DNA of 64,000 nt from Rhodanobacter sp. Root480 (GCF_001426645.1 NZ_LMEX01000004.1:62492-126491); one strand, 5' to 3'. Shown: positions 9,065 to 18,344, numbered from the stretch's first letter. Translations and numbers: made by a program. Notes: generated from the letters alone by a model not told the origin.

Positions 9065-9741
9065 GCGGCGACCGATGACGGCATCAGCAACGCGGCCAGT
9101 TGCGCGGGTTGGTCCACCACCGCGTCGGCGCCCCAGCTGTGCGGATCGCCGCCGTCGAGATAGCCCCAGCTCACCGCCACCGTGTACAGCCCCGCCGCCT
9201 CGCCGGCCAGCACGTCGCGACGATCATCGCCCACGAAGACGCAGCGCTCCGGTTGCAGCCCTGCCCGCTCGCAGGCCAGCAGCACGGGTGCGGGGTCGGG
9301 CTTTTTCACCGGCAGGGTGTCGCCGGAAACCACTGCGGCGGCGCGCGACGTCCAGCCGATCCGCTGCACCAGCTCGTCGGTAAGAAAGCCCGGCTTGTTG
9401 GTGACGATGCCCCAGCGCAAGCCTTCTTGTTCAAGTTGTTGCAGCAACGCATCCACGCCGTCGAACGCCCGCGTCTGCTGCGCCAGCATGCGCTGGTAGA
9501 GCGCCAGGTAGCGGGGCAGCAGCGCCTTGCGTTCGGCGTCGTCGCGCCGCGGAAAACCCTGCTGCAGGATCGCGGTCGAACCGCGTGATACCACCTGGCG
9601 CACGGCATCGTAAGCGGGCGCGGCCTCGCCCTCCTCGGCGCACTGTTCGACCAGCGCGCCGTACAGGTCGGCCGCGCTGTCAAGCAAGGTGCCGTCCAGG
9701 TCGAAGAGCACGCCCTGGATGTTTTCCGGCAACGGCGTCAT
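9061..9741 (-). CDS. HAD-family phosphatase (Gph/MupP type) next to ubiG
   Basis: Haloacid dehalogenase hydrolase of 226 residues with all motifs: nucleophile FDLDGTLLD (motif I), an IVTNKPG motif II, the K of VKKPDPAP (motif III) and VGDDRRDV (motif IV). Members are usually named phosphoglycolate phosphatase, but the gene next to ubiG in Pseudomonas is MupP, which dephosphorylates N-acetylmuramate 6-phosphate in peptidoglycan recycling. The C-terminal YLDGGDPHSWGADAVVD stretch looks like that protein. I lean to MupP but cannot decide by eye. Start ATG 9741 overlaps the ubiG stop (ATGA), and the stop overlaps the next gene's start. Confidence 0.85.
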   Translation of the reverse strand: MTPLPENIQGVLFDLDGTLLDSAADLYGALVEQCAEEGEAAPAYDAVRQVVSRGSTAILQQGFPRRDDAERKALLPRYLALYQRMLAQQTRAFDGVDALLQQLEQEGLRWGIVTNKPGFLTDELVQRIGWTSRAAAVVSGDTLPVKKPDPAPVLLACERAGLQPERCVFVGDDRRDVLAGEAAGLYTVAVSWGYLDGGDPHSWGADAVVDQPAQLAALLMPSSVAA

Positions 9742-10481
9742 AGCGGCTTGCGTGCGCTGAGCACGTAGTTGATCGCGGTGAAGCGGCTGATCCAGGCCTT
9801 GCGCGCCAGCGGGTTGTAGCCCAGGCCGCTGACGTCCTCCAGCTCCAGGCCGGCGTGCCGCAGCAATCGCCCCAGCTCGGACGGTTTCAGGAATTGCGCG
9901 TAGTGATGGGTGCCACGCGGCAGCATGCGCATCACGTATTCGGCGCCCACGATGGCGGCGCCGAACGCGGCCGGCGTGCGGTTGAGGGTGGACATGAACA
10001 ACTGGCCGCCGGGTTTCAGCATCGCGGCAAGATCGGTCACCAGCGCGGCCGGATCGGGTACGTGCTCGATCAGTTCCATGCAGCACACGGCGTCGAACGA
10101 GGCCGGCTCGGCCGCGGCCAGCTCGGCGGACGACTGCACGCGGTAATCCACCGACAACGCCGATTCGTGCAGATGCAATTGCGCGATCTCGACTACCTTC
10201 TCGCCCAGGTCGATGCCGGTGACGCGGGCGCCGGCGCGGGCCAGTGCCTCGCTCAGCAGGCCGCCGCCGCAGCCCACGTCGGCCGCCTTCGCCTGCGCCA
10301 GCTCGACGCGTTCGGCGATATAGGCGAAGCGCACCGGGTTGAGATCGTGCAGCGGGCGGGACTCGCCATCGGGATCCCACCAGCGCGCGGCCAGGGTATC
10401 GAAACGGGCGATTTCGGCGGCGCTGACATTGCCGTCGTGACGGCTATCGGCGGCGCGTTCGGGGGATGCGGTCGACATCAC
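9738..10481 (-). CDS. ubiG: Ubiquinone biosynthesis O-methyltransferase UbiG
   Basis: S-adenosylmethionine-dependent enzyme that performs both O-methylations of ubiquinone synthesis at the membrane surface. The sequence has the UbiG opening IARFDTLAARWWDPDGESRPLHDLNP, SAM motif I VGCGGGLLSEALAR, the acidic GIDLGEK strand, and the CMELIEHVPDP post-motif. The C-terminal DVSGLGYNPLARKAW is also typical. 247 residues is the normal family length. It sits in a minus-strand operon, 24 bases after yciI, and its stop overlaps the phosphatase start. Confidence 0.95.
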   Translation of the reverse strand: MMSTASPERAADSRHDGNVSAAEIARFDTLAARWWDPDGESRPLHDLNPVRFAYIAERVELAQAKAADVGCGGGLLSEALARAGARVTGIDLGEKVVEIAQLHLHESALSVDYRVQSSAELAAAEPASFDAVCCMELIEHVPDPAALVTDLAAMLKPGGQLFMSTLNRTPAAFGAAIVGAEYVMRMLPRGTHHYAQFLKPSELGRLLRHAGLELEDVSGLGYNPLARKAWISRFTAINYVLSARKPL

Positions 10482-10505
10482 AAAACCTCTCGGGGAAAGC
10501 GCAGT

Positions 10506-10760
10506 TTACCGCGCCTGCCATTCGTGCACGGTGATGATCCAGCCGCCACTGGTGTGCGCGGGGTCGCGCTGCACGATGGCCTGGGCCTCGGCAAGGTCAT
10601 CCGCGCGCAGCAGATAAGCGCCGCCGGACTTGTCGCTGAAGCCACCGGAAAGTTCGATCCTGCCCTGCGTACGCAAGTCGTCGAGGAAAGCGATGTGCAA
10701 AGGCACCACCGCCGGATCGACGTCGGGTCGGCGCAGCAGATAGACCAGGTAACGGTTCAT
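10506..10760 (-). CDS. YciI-family small protein
   Basis: An 84-residue ferredoxin-fold protein with the YciI layout: MNRYLVYLLRRPD opening, LDDLRTQGRIELSGGF with the conserved GR...GGF, and DDLAEAQAIVQRDP followed by HTSGGWIITVHEW. YciI homologues have a conserved His/Asp pair suggestive of catalysis, but no physiological reaction is established. It lies 24 bases downstream of mtaD and 24 bases upstream of ubiG, so it is part of one transcription unit. Confidence 0.85.
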   Translation of the reverse strand: MNRYLVYLLRRPDVDPAVVPLHIAFLDDLRTQGRIELSGGFSDKSGGAYLLRADDLAEAQAIVQRDPAHTSGGWIITVHEWQAR

Positions 10761-10784
10761 GGAAGGCTCCGTGGGATGCGGTGA

Positions 10785-12116
10785 TCAGGCGGCGGCGATG
10801 CGTTCGCGCCAGGCGCGGGTCTTGGCCAGGATGGCGGCGGTGTCGATGTCGGGCAGCTCGCGCGCGGCCAGTTTTCGCTGGCCGGCGATCCACACGTCGG
10901 TGACCTGGTGGCGGCCGGTGGCGTAAACCAGTTGCGAGACGACGTTGAACAGCGGCTGGGTCTCCAGATCGCTGAGCCGCACGGCGGCGAGATCGGCCTG
11001 CTTGCCCACCTCGATCGAACCGATGCACGCCCCCAGTCCGATCGCCCGCGCACCATGCAACGTGGCGGCCCGCAATGCATAGGCCGCATCGAATGCCGCC
11101 GCGTCGCCGGCCACGGCCTTGGCCAGCAGGGCCGCGGTACGCATTTCGCCGAACATGTCCAGGTCGTTGTTGGAGGCGCAGCCGTCCGTGCCCAGCGCCA
11201 CGTTGACGCCGGCCTGGCGCAGTTTTTCCGCAGGGCAGAAGCCCGACGCCAGCTTCAGGTTGGATTCCGGGCAATGCACCACCGACACGCCGGCGGCGGC
11301 ACAGGCGGCGATCTCGCCCTCGGTCACCTGGGTCATGTGCACGGCGATCAGGCGGTCGTTGACGAGCCCCAGCTTCTGCAGCCGCTGGAACGGACGCAGG
11401 CCACTCTTGGCCTTCGCCTCGTCCACCTCGTGCGCGGTTTCGTGCAGGTGCAGATGGACCGGAATATCGAGCTGGTCGGACAGCACGCGGATGCGTTCGA
11501 AGCTTTCGTCCGACACCGTATACGGCGCGTGCGGCGCGAACGCGGTGCTGATCAGGTTGTCGCTGAGGAAGCTGTCGTGCACCGCGACGGCGCGGGCGAA
11601 ATAGTCGTCCTGGGTGGTGGCCCAGGCGGTGGGGAATTCGATCACCGGCAGGCCGACAACGGCGCGGAAACCCATGCGCCGGTAGGTGGCACCGATCACG
11701 TCGGGAAAGAAGTAGTTCTCGCTGGCGCAGGTGGTGCCGCCGCGCAGCATCTCGGCCACCGCCAGCTCCACCCCGTCGCGCACGAACTCCGGCCCGATCA
11801 CTTTCGCCTCGGCTGGCCAGATGTGCTGCTGCAGCCACACCATCAGCGGCAGGTCGTCGGCCAACCCGCGCAGCAAAGTCATCGGGTTGTGTGTGTGGCT
11901 GTTGACCAGGCCGGGGATCAGCGCGTGCTCGCCCAGCTCGACCCGCTCGCGCGGTGCATACGCGGCGCGGGCATCGGCAATGGGCAACACGGCGACGATC
12001 TGGCCGCCATCGGCCACCACGGCGTGGTCCTCCAGCACCACCGCGTGCGGCTCCACCGGCACCACCCAGCGCGCCTCGATCATCAGGTCGACGGGTTGCG
12101 GGGGTATCTGGCTCAT
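10785..12116 (-). CDS. mtaD: TRZ/ATZ-family amidohydrolase, probable MTA/SAH deaminase
   Basis: Cytosolic metal-dependent deaminase, likely acting on 5'-methylthioadenosine or S-adenosylhomocysteine to give inosyl products, a purine salvage and methyl-cycle step. The barrel ligands are visible: NSHTHNPMTLLRG (HxH), the HLHLHETAHE strand, AVHMTQV, and LGTDGCASNNDLDMF with the catalytic Asp. 443 residues matches the family. It is the promoter-proximal gene of a minus-strand operon that contains the SAM-dependent UbiG, which fits a role in clearing SAM by-products. Substrate is inferred from family, not proven. Confidence 0.85.
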   Translation of the reverse strand: MSQIPPQPVDLMIEARWVVPVEPHAVVLEDHAVVADGGQIVAVLPIADARAAYAPRERVELGEHALIPGLVNSHTHNPMTLLRGLADDLPLMVWLQQHIWPAEAKVIGPEFVRDGVELAVAEMLRGGTTCASENYFFPDVIGATYRRMGFRAVVGLPVIEFPTAWATTQDDYFARAVAVHDSFLSDNLISTAFAPHAPYTVSDESFERIRVLSDQLDIPVHLHLHETAHEVDEAKAKSGLRPFQRLQKLGLVNDRLIAVHMTQVTEGEIAACAAAGVSVVHCPESNLKLASGFCPAEKLRQAGVNVALGTDGCASNNDLDMFGEMRTAALLAKAVAGDAAAFDAAYALRAATLHGARAIGLGACIGSIEVGKQADLAAVRLSDLETQPLFNVVSQLVYATGRHQVTDVWIAGQRKLAARELPDIDTAAILAKTRAWRERIAAA

Positions 12117-12237
12117 CGCTCACTCACCTTGCTTGTAAATACGATAAAGGGCGGAGCCTTGCGGCCGCCGCCCCCTCTGGATCGTCATTCCCGCGACGAC
12201 GTGCTGGCCGCGCCGTGTGCAGGCGCGGGCCCACGCG

Positions 12238-12816
12238 TCACTTCACGCGGCTGTCGTACTCGCCGGTGCGGGTATCGACCTTGATCACTTCGTCCTGGTT
12301 GACGAACAGCGGCACGCGCACCACGGCGCCGGTCTCCAGCGTGGCCGGCTTGCCGCCGCCGCCCGAGGTGTCGCCGCGCACGCCCGGGTCGGTTTCCACG
12401 ATCTTCAGTTCGACGAACTTCGGCGCCTGCACGGCCACGATGTTGCCGTTGAACAGGGTGACCACGCACTCCTCCTCGCCCTTCAGCCACTTCCAGGTAT
12501 CACCCATCGCGGCCAGCGAGGCGGGGACCATCTCGAAGGTCTCCATGTTCATGAAGTTCCACACGCGGTCCTTGCCAATGCCGTCGATGAAGGACAACTG
12601 CATGTCGGTATCGGTGACGTCGGCTTCCTCGAACGAATCGCTGGATTTCAACGTCTGCTCGGTGGTGCGGCCATCCTTCAGGTTGCGGATGCGGATGCGG
12701 GTGAACGCCTGCCCCTTGCCGGGTTTGACGAAGTCCGCTTCGGTGATGATCCAGGGATCACCGTTGTGAAGGATCTTCTTGCCCGTTTTGACGTCGTTGA
12801 GGCCAAGGGTCGCCAT
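12238..12816 (-). CDS. efp: Translation elongation factor P
   Basis: EF-P enters the ribosome E site and relieves stalling at proline runs. The 192-residue three-beta-barrel protein has the loop KPGKGQAF with the lysine at position 34, the residue that receives beta-lysine in the EpmA/EpmB pathway, not the arginine of the EarP (rhamnose) type. The C-terminal [21 protein letters not shown] is intact. It is divergent from epmB across 88 bases, so modification enzyme and target share a regulatory gap. The epmA ligase gene is not in this window. Confidence 0.97.
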   Translation of the reverse strand: MATLGLNDVKTGKKILHNGDPWIITEADFVKPGKGQAFTRIRIRNLKDGRTTEQTLKSSDSFEEADVTDTDMQLSFIDGIGKDRVWNFMNMETFEMVPASLAAMGDTWKWLKGEEECVVTLFNGNIVAVQAPKFVELKIVETDPGVRGDTSGGGGKPATLETGAVVRVPLFVNQDEVIKVDTRTGEYDSRVK

Positions 12817-12904
12817 GCGCTGTCTGCTCCGGAGTCGTTTTCGCCCGAGGGGCGGCTAAAATGGATGGATGTCACGGGCGTCACCGCCCGATTCAAGGCC
12901 CGAT

Positions 12905-13915
12905 ATGATAACCGCAAGCCCCCATTCCCGCCTATCGTCCGCTGCGCCCGACTGGCGCGCGCTGTGGCGGGACGCGATCACCGACCCGCTGGAGCTGTTG
13001 CAGGCGGTGGGCCTGGGCGATCGTACCGACCTGATCCCACCCGACGACGCCGGCTTCGCCCTGCGCGTGCCGCGTGGTTTCGTGGCGCGAATGCGCCACG
13101 GCGATCCCGCCGACCCGCTGCTGCTGCAGGTGCTGCCGCAACGCGCCGAACACGATCGGGTGGCCGGCTTCACGATGGATGCGGTGGGCGACATGGCGTC
13201 GCGCAGCGGCCAGGGTTTCCTGCACAAGTACCAGGGCCGGGCCCTGCTGATCGCCAGTGGCAGTTGCGCGGTGAACTGCCGCTACTGCTTCCGCCGCCAC
13301 TTCCCCTATGGCGAGGAGATTGCCGCCGCCTCGCAATGGCGCGATGCGCTGGCGCAACTGAAGGCCGACCCGTCGATCAGCGAACTGATCCTCTCCGGCG
13401 GCGATCCGCTGTCGCTGGCCACCAGCAAGCTGGAGGACCTGACCCACGGCCTGGCCGATATCCCGCACGTGAAGCGGCTGCGCATCCACACGCGCCTGCC
13501 GGTGGTGCTGCCGGAGCGGATCGACGACGCCTTCCTCAAGTGGCTGGCTTCGCTGCCGTTGCAGAAGGTGGTGGTGTTGCACGCCAACCACGCCAATGAA
13601 TTCGACCCGGGTGTCGACGCGGCCTGCGCGCGGCTGCGCGACGCCGGCGCCACCTTGCTCAATCAATCGGTACTGCTGCGAGGGATCAACGATCACGCCG
13701 ATACGCTGGCCGACCTGTCCGAGCGGATGCTTGCCGCCGGGGTGCTGCCGTACTACCTGCATCAGCTCGATCGGGTACACGGCACCGCGCATTTCGAGGT
13801 CGGCGACGTCGAGGCGATAGCACTGCTGGAAGCGTTGCGGGCGCGATTGCCGGGCTACCTGGTGCCGCGACTGGTGCGCGAAATAGGCGGCGATACGTCC
13901 AAGCGCCCGCTCTGA
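12905..13915 (+). CDS. epmB: EF-P beta-lysylation protein EpmB (lysine 2,3-aminomutase-like)
   Basis: Radical-SAM, PLP-dependent enzyme that converts (S)-alpha-lysine to (R)-beta-lysine for attachment to EF-P Lys34. The iron-sulfur motif is CAVNCRYC at residues 121-128, followed by FRRHFPY, then FSGGDPL-like SGGDPLSLA, the HTRLPVVLPERI stretch and the LLNQSVLLRGIND segment. The end EIGGDTSKRPL is typical. ATG 12905 was chosen because AAGG lies six bases upstream and the alignment to EpmB begins there; ATG 12869 is in frame but adds a proline/serine tail. It faces efp. Confidence 0.95.
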   Translation: MITASPHSRLSSAAPDWRALWRDAITDPLELLQAVGLGDRTDLIPPDDAGFALRVPRGFVARMRHGDPADPLLLQVLPQRAEHDRVAGFTMDAVGDMASRSGQGFLHKYQGRALLIASGSCAVNCRYCFRRHFPYGEEIAAASQWRDALAQLKADPSISELILSGGDPLSLATSKLEDLTHGLADIPHVKRLRIHTRLPVVLPERIDDAFLKWLASLPLQKVVVLHANHANEFDPGVDAACARLRDAGATLLNQSVLLRGINDHADTLADLSERMLAAGVLPYYLHQLDRVHGTAHFEVGDVEAIALLEALRARLPGYLVPRLVREIGGDTSKRPL

Positions 13916-14033
13916 GCGCCGGCTGCGTTTTTTTCTGGCAGCCGCGGGCTTTATCCGTTACAAACATAGGGCCACGGGGCATTCCTGATGCCTGCAACAC
14001 GATTCGTGACGACCACCTTCTTCCCGGCCATCC

Positions 14034-16073
14034 ATGAAAAAAGACCTCGTCATCAAGATCCTCTTCATCGAAAACTCGCTGGAGGAGGCAGAGCAGATCA
14101 TCAGCCTGCTGCGCAATTCGGGTATCGCCGTACGCCCCGCCCGCGCCACCAATGCCGAACAGTTGCAGGCCGCACTGGATGAACTGGGGCCCGATATCGT
14201 GATGTTCGACCCGGCCATCACCACGCTGTCGCTGCGCGAGGTAGTGAAACTGATGGACGCCTACGGCCGCGACTACGCGCTGCTGGGCCTGGTCAACTCG
14301 ATGGACAACCAGCTGGTGGCGGACCTGTTTGTGGGAGGCGCCCGCGGCGTGGCCTCGCGTACCCATCCGAAGCAGCTCACCGCGGTGCTGCAGCGCGAGT
14401 TCGATTCGCTGCAGGCGCGCCGGCAACTGCGCCGGCTGGAAGCCTCGCTGCGCGAATCCGAACGCCGCTGCGACGCACTGCTCGACTCCTCCACCGACGC
14501 CATCGCCTACGTGCACGAGGGCATGCACGTACGCGCCAACCGCGCCTACCTGGAGACCTTCGGCTACGACGAGTTCGACGACCTGCTCGGCATGCCCGTG
14601 CTGGACATGATCGACTCGACCCACGCCGACGAGTTCAAGGCGATCCTGCGCGGGCCGCAAGGGCAGGAGAAACTGCCCAACCAGTTGTCCCTGCGCGCAC
14701 GCCGCGCCGACGCCAGCCACTTCGATGCCACGGTGGAATTCGCCCCCGCCACGTTCGAGGGCGAGCCCTGCCTGCAGATCGTGTTCCGGCGCCAGCTGGT
14801 CGACCCGGCAACGCTGGCGCAACTGCAGCGGGACCCAGTCACCGGCCTGTTCAACCGGGCCCACACGCTGGAGCGGATCGACACCGCCGTCGCCGCCGCC
14901 GCCAATGGCAAGAAGGGCCAGGCATTGCTGCTGATCGAACCGGACAATTGGTCGTCGATCGTGGCCAGCATCGGCCTGGGCAAGGCGGACGAGCTGATTG
15001 CCGGCTTTGCCGACCGCATCCGCATCCTGCTCGGCTCCACCGACGTGGCCGGCATGCTGGCCGAGCACACGTTCGGCGTGGTGCTCGATTCGCGCCAGGA
15101 CGAGGCCATCCGCGAGTGGATCAGCAAGCTGCAGCACAGCGTCAGCAATGAAATCTTCGACGCCGGCAGCCGCTCCATCACCGTCAACACCAGCATCGGC
15201 GGCAGCCTGCTGGGCGAGAAAAACGCCAACACCGACCTGCTGCTCAACCAGGCCAGCCAGGCATTGCGCAACGCGCAGAGCCAGGGCGGCGGCAAGGTGG
15301 AGCTGCATGACCCGGCCGCCCGCGAGAAGGCCGACGAGGAGCGCGAGCAGTACTGGCTGGGGCTGTTGAAGGATGCGCTGGCCAACGATGGCCTGATGCT
15401 CTATCACCAGCAGGCGATCAGCCTGCAGGACGCCGAGGGCGACTTCTCGGAAATCCTGCTGCGCATGAACGGTCCGCAGGGCGAGGTGCTGCCCGGATTC
15501 TTCATGCCGATCGCCGAAAAACATGGCTTGAACGGCGACATCGACCGCTGGGTGCTGAAACAGACGATCAAGACCCTGCGCGAGCGCGACAAACACGGCC
15601 AGCCGACCACGTTCTTCGTCAAGCTCACTGCCGCCTCGCTGCAGGATGAGCACCTGCTCCCGTGGCTGGGCGAACAACTGGCCGCCGCCAACCTGAAGCA
15701 CGGTCGCATCGTGCTGGAAATGACCGAGAGCAAGGTCATGACTTTGCTGCGGCCCACCCAGGAATTCGTCAACGGCTGGAAGAAGCTGGGCGGCAAGTTC
15801 GCGCTGGAGCAGTTCGGCTCGGGCCTGAACTCGTTCCAGCTGCTGAACCACGTCGACGCCGACTACGTGAAGATCGACCGCAGCTACATGGCGGAACTGC
15901 CACGGCACCCGGAAAACCAGAAGAAGGTCACCGAGATCTGCCAGCAGGCACGCGAGCTGAACCGCCAGACGATTGCCGAATGGGTCGAGGACGCCACCAG
16001 CACCTCGCTGCTGTTCGCCTGCGGCGTGGACTTCGTGCAGGGCAACTTCCTGCAGCCGCCGCAGCGGCTGTAA
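14034..16073 (+). CDS. fimX: FimX-like degenerate GGDEF/EAL cyclic-di-GMP effector
   Basis: Probable c-di-GMP receptor that controls type IV pilus assembly, as FimX does in Pseudomonas and Xanthomonas. Domains in order: an atypical receiver (residues 1-125, with IEN instead of the DD acid pocket), a PAS domain (about 145-260), a degenerate GGDEF (the motif is EHTFG near 344-348), and a degenerate EAL (EIL at 473-475). In the EAL part the catalytic DDFG is replaced by LEQFGSG, and AEGVE by AEWVE, so neither synthesis nor hydrolysis is expected, while nucleotide binding can persist. 679 residues matches FimX. Pilus genes are not nearby. ATG 14034 gives a clean MKKDLVIKILFIE start; a terminator shared with rplS follows. 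Confidence 0.85.
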   Translation: MKKDLVIKILFIENSLEEAEQIISLLRNSGIAVRPARATNAEQLQAALDELGPDIVMFDPAITTLSLREVVKLMDAYGRDYALLGLVNSMDNQLVADLFVGGARGVASRTHPKQLTAVLQREFDSLQARRQLRRLEASLRESERRCDALLDSSTDAIAYVHEGMHVRANRAYLETFGYDEFDDLLGMPVLDMIDSTHADEFKAILRGPQGQEKLPNQLSLRARRADASHFDATVEFAPATFEGEPCLQIVFRRQLVDPATLAQLQRDPVTGLFNRAHTLERIDTAVAAAANGKKGQALLLIEPDNWSSIVASIGLGKADELIAGFADRIRILLGSTDVAGMLAEHTFGVVLDSRQDEAIREWISKLQHSVSNEIFDAGSRSITVNTSIGGSLLGEKNANTDLLLNQASQALRNAQSQGGGKVELHDPAAREKADEEREQYWLGLLKDALANDGLMLYHQQAISLQDAEGDFSEILLRMNGPQGEVLPGFFMPIAEKHGLNGDIDRWVLKQTIKTLRERDKHGQPTTFFVKLTAASLQDEHLLPWLGEQLAAANLKHGRIVLEMTESKVMTLLRPTQEFVNGWKKLGGKFALEQFGSGLNSFQLLNHVDADYVKIDRSYMAELPRHPENQKKVTEICQQARELNRQTIAEWVEDATSTSLLFACGVDFVQGNFLQPPQRL

Positions 16074-16152
16074 GGCAGAATCGCCCACGCGGCATCCGCT
16101 GGAACGGATATCCAAACGGGGAGCGAATGGCGGAGGACATTCTTCCGCGCAC

Positions 16153-16183
16153 AAAAAACCCGCGCATGAGCGCGGGTTTTTTT
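16153..16183. terminator. Bidirectional rho-independent terminator, fimX / rplS
   Basis: Perfect 7-bp stem CCCGCGC (16159-16165) with GCGCGGG (16170-16176), four-base loop ATGA, flanked by six A on the left and seven T on the right. It can end transcripts from both the plus-strand fimX and the minus-strand rplS. Confidence 0.9.
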
Positions 16184-16210
16184 ATCGCCAGCCGAAGCTG
16201 TGCGTGCCGA

Positions 16211-16624
16211 TTACTCGGCGGCAGCAGCAGCAGCGGCGGCAACGGCAGCCTTGTGGGCGGCCTTGATCGCGGCGGCGGCGGCCACGTCTTCCTTGATGCG
16301 GGCGGCCTTGCCTTCCAGACCACGCAGGTAATACAGCTTGGCGCCGCGGACCTTGCCCTTGCGCTTCACCGTGACCGACTCGATCGACGGGCTGTGCGCC
16401 TGGAACACGCGCTCCACGCCGGTGCCGTGCGAGATCTTGCGCACGGTGAAGGCCGAATGCAGGCCGCGGCTGCGCTTGGCGATGACGATGCCCTCGAACG
16501 CCTGGACGCGCTCGCGGTTGCCTTCCTTCACCTTGACGTTGACCACCACGGTGTCGCCAGCGCCGAATTCCGGCAAGGGACGGGTAATCTGCTCGGCTTC
16601 GAACTGTTCAATGATCTTGTTCAT
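16211..16624 (-). CDS. rplS: 50S ribosomal protein L19
   Basis: L19 sits at the 30S-50S interface. The sequence has [43 protein letters not shown], the [24 protein letters not shown] core and [18 protein letters not shown]. It carries a C-terminal extension of about 25 residues that is almost only Ala with a few Lys, longer than the roughly 115-residue E. coli protein. Such alanine-rich tails are seen in L19 of related bacteria. It is the last gene of the rpsP-rimM-trmD-rplS group. Confidence 0.97.
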   Translation of the reverse strand: MNKIIEQFEAEQITRPLPEFGAGDTVVVNVKVKEGNRERVQAFEGIVIAKRSRGLHSAFTVRKISHGTGVERVFQAHSPSIESVTVKRKGKVRGAKLYYLRGLEGKAARIKEDVAAAAAIKAAHKAAVAAAAAAAAE

Positions 16625-16655
16625 GGCAACACCTGTGTATTTTCAATAACTGCGG

Positions 16656-17432
16656 TCAATCATCGACCGCTTCGTTTTGTCGCGACAGCGCCTGGCTGGC
16701 GTGTTCGCGGCGGAATTCATCCAGCAACGCACGGGAGGTCTTGTCCAGTACGCAGCGTGACAACAAGTCGGGGCGGCGCAACCAGGTTCGTCCCAGCGAC
16801 TGCTTCAGGCGCCAGCGGGCAATTGCCGCATGGTCACCGGAAAGCAGCACCTCCGGTACGGTACCCAGTGCGTCCTGCACCGGTTTTGCATAGTGCGGGC
16901 AGTCGAGCAGGCCATTGGCGAATGAATCCTGCTCGGCTGACAGCGCGTCGTTCAATGCGCCTTCCTGCAAGCGACCCACCGCGTCGATGATGACCGCCGC
17001 CGCCAGCTCGCCGCCGGACAGTACATAGTCGCCGATGGAAAGCTCTTCGTCGACCTCGTGCGCCAGCAACCGCTCGTCCACACCTTCATAACGTCCACAA
17101 AGCAGGGCGATTCGCGGCATTTTCGCCAGCGCCTCCACCCTGCCCTGCGTCAGCCGCGGTCCCTGCGGGCTGAGGTAAATCACATGCGCCGGTTCCGGCG
17201 CCGCGCCGCGCACAGCCGCCAGGGTGGCGCGCAACGGCTCGATCATCATCACCATGCCGGGGCCGCCGCCGTACGAGCTGGCGTCCACGGTACGGTGGCG
17301 GTCGCTGGTGTAGTCGCGCGGGTTCCAGGCTTCCACCTGCAGCAACTGCCGCTGCTGCGCGCGTCCCACCACACCGACCGCGGCACACTGGCGCACGAAG
17401 TCGGGAAACAGGCTGACGACATCGATACGCAT
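16656..17432 (-). CDS. trmD: tRNA (guanosine-37-N1)-methyltransferase
   Basis: SPOUT-family enzyme that methylates G37 next to the anticodon and prevents frameshifting. [13 protein letters not shown] at the start, the [11 protein letters not shown] loop, [24 protein letters not shown] and the trefoil-knot [20 protein letters not shown] are all diagnostic. 258 residues is the normal size. ATG 17432 was picked since homologues begin there; the open frame runs on upstream to 17558 without homology. It lies 64 bases after rimM and 31 bases before rplS. Confidence 0.97.
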   Translation of the reverse strand: MRIDVVSLFPDFVRQCAAVGVVGRAQQRQLLQVEAWNPRDYTSDRHRTVDASSYGGGPGMVMMIEPLRATLAAVRGAAPEPAHVIYLSPQGPRLTQGRVEALAKMPRIALLCGRYEGVDERLLAHEVDEELSIGDYVLSGGELAAAVIIDAVGRLQEGALNDALSAEQDSFANGLLDCPHYAKPVQDALGTVPEVLLSGDHAAIARWRLKQSLGRTWLRRPDLLSRCVLDKTSRALLDEFRREHASQALSRQNEAVDD

Positions 17433-17496
17433 GAATCCTTGCCCTCTGCCGCCTGGTCCCCGGCTTTCAATCCGGCGACCTTTCGATCCGGCGATG

Positions 17497-18012
17497 TCAG
17501 AACTCGGGATCCCAGTCCACCACCATGCGCCCTGCGGACAAGTCCACCGATCGCACATACGAGCCCTGGACGAAGGGAATCAGCCGCTCGCGCGTGCCGT
17601 CCCTCACCACCACCACGTCGTTGGCGCCGGTGGCGAACAGGTGACTGACCCGCCCCAGCGACACATCTTCCATGGTGACCACCTCGAGTCCTTCGAGGTC
17701 GACCCAGTAATACTCACCTTCGGCTGGCGGCGGCAACTGATCGCGGCTGACGTAGATGTCGCTGCCGATCAACGCCGCTGCCTGCTCACGGTCATCGACA
17801 CCCGGCAGTTGGGCCACCATGCCCTTGCCTTGTTCGCGACCCTTGACACCGCTGACCTGCGTTTCCACGCCGGGCGCTGCACTGAGCAGCCACGGCTGGT
17901 AATCGAAGATCCGCATGCGCGGCTCAGCCCAGGATTCGATCTTGAGCCAGCCCTGCACGCCATACAGCCCGACGATGCGCCCGATCAGGACGCGCCGACC
18001 GGCTGCCGTCAC
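17497..18012 (-). CDS. rimM: Ribosome maturation factor RimM
   Basis: Assists 30S head assembly by binding S19. The protein has [20 protein letters not shown] at the N-terminus, the [17 protein letters not shown] segment, and the PRC-barrel with [13 protein letters not shown] and [28 protein letters not shown]. The best start is GTG 18012, which lies two bases beyond the rpsP stop and gives 171 residues, as usual. A GTG start implies moderate expression or coupling to rpsP. Confidence 0.95.
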   Translation of the reverse strand: MTAAGRRVLIGRIVGLYGVQGWLKIESWAEPRMRIFDYQPWLLSAAPGVETQVSGVKGREQGKGMVAQLPGVDDREQAAALIGSDIYVSRDQLPPPAEGEYYWVDLEGLEVVTMEDVSLGRVSHLFATGANDVVVVRDGTRERLIPFVQGSYVRSVDLSAGRMVVDWDPEF

Positions 18013-18014
18013 GC

Positions 18015-18272
18015 TCAGGCAGCCTGCTGCAGCTTGCCCGCTTCCTTGACCAGCGCGGCGACCTTGTCGGACAGCTGGGCGCCCTTGCCCACCCATTCGT
18101 TGACGCGATCGACGTTCAGCTCAAGGCGCTTGTCCTTGCCCGACGCAACCGGGTTGTAGAAACCCACGCTCTCGATGTTGCGACCGTCGCGCTTGTTGCG
18201 CTGATCGGTCACCACAACGTGGTAGAACGGACGGCCCTTGGCGCCACCGCGCGAAAGACGAATCTTGACCAT
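18015..18272 (-). CDS. rpsP: 30S ribosomal protein S16
   Basis: 85-residue S16, early assembly protein of the 30S body. [21 protein letters not shown] and the [10 protein letters not shown] signature are intact. ATG 18272 has a CTGGAG ribosome site seven bases upstream; a longer in-frame start at 18299 lacks support. First gene of the rpsP-rimM-trmD-rplS unit, about 130 bases after ffh. Confidence 0.97.
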   Translation of the reverse strand: MVKIRLSRGGAKGRPFYHVVVTDQRNKRDGRNIESVGFYNPVASGKDKRLELNVDRVNEWVGKGAQLSDKVAALVKEAGKLQQAA

Positions 18273-18344
18273 AGTAAAACTCCAGAGTTGCCGCACCATG
18301 CGGCAGCGGCACGGGAACCGTGCGCGGTAAACGGGGCATTTTAG

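Noticed and set aside
13686-16154. 822-codon minus-strand open frame opposite fimX
   Set aside because: A mirror of fimX codon bias; the composition is Gln/His/Val-rich without domains, while the plus strand has clear domain homology.
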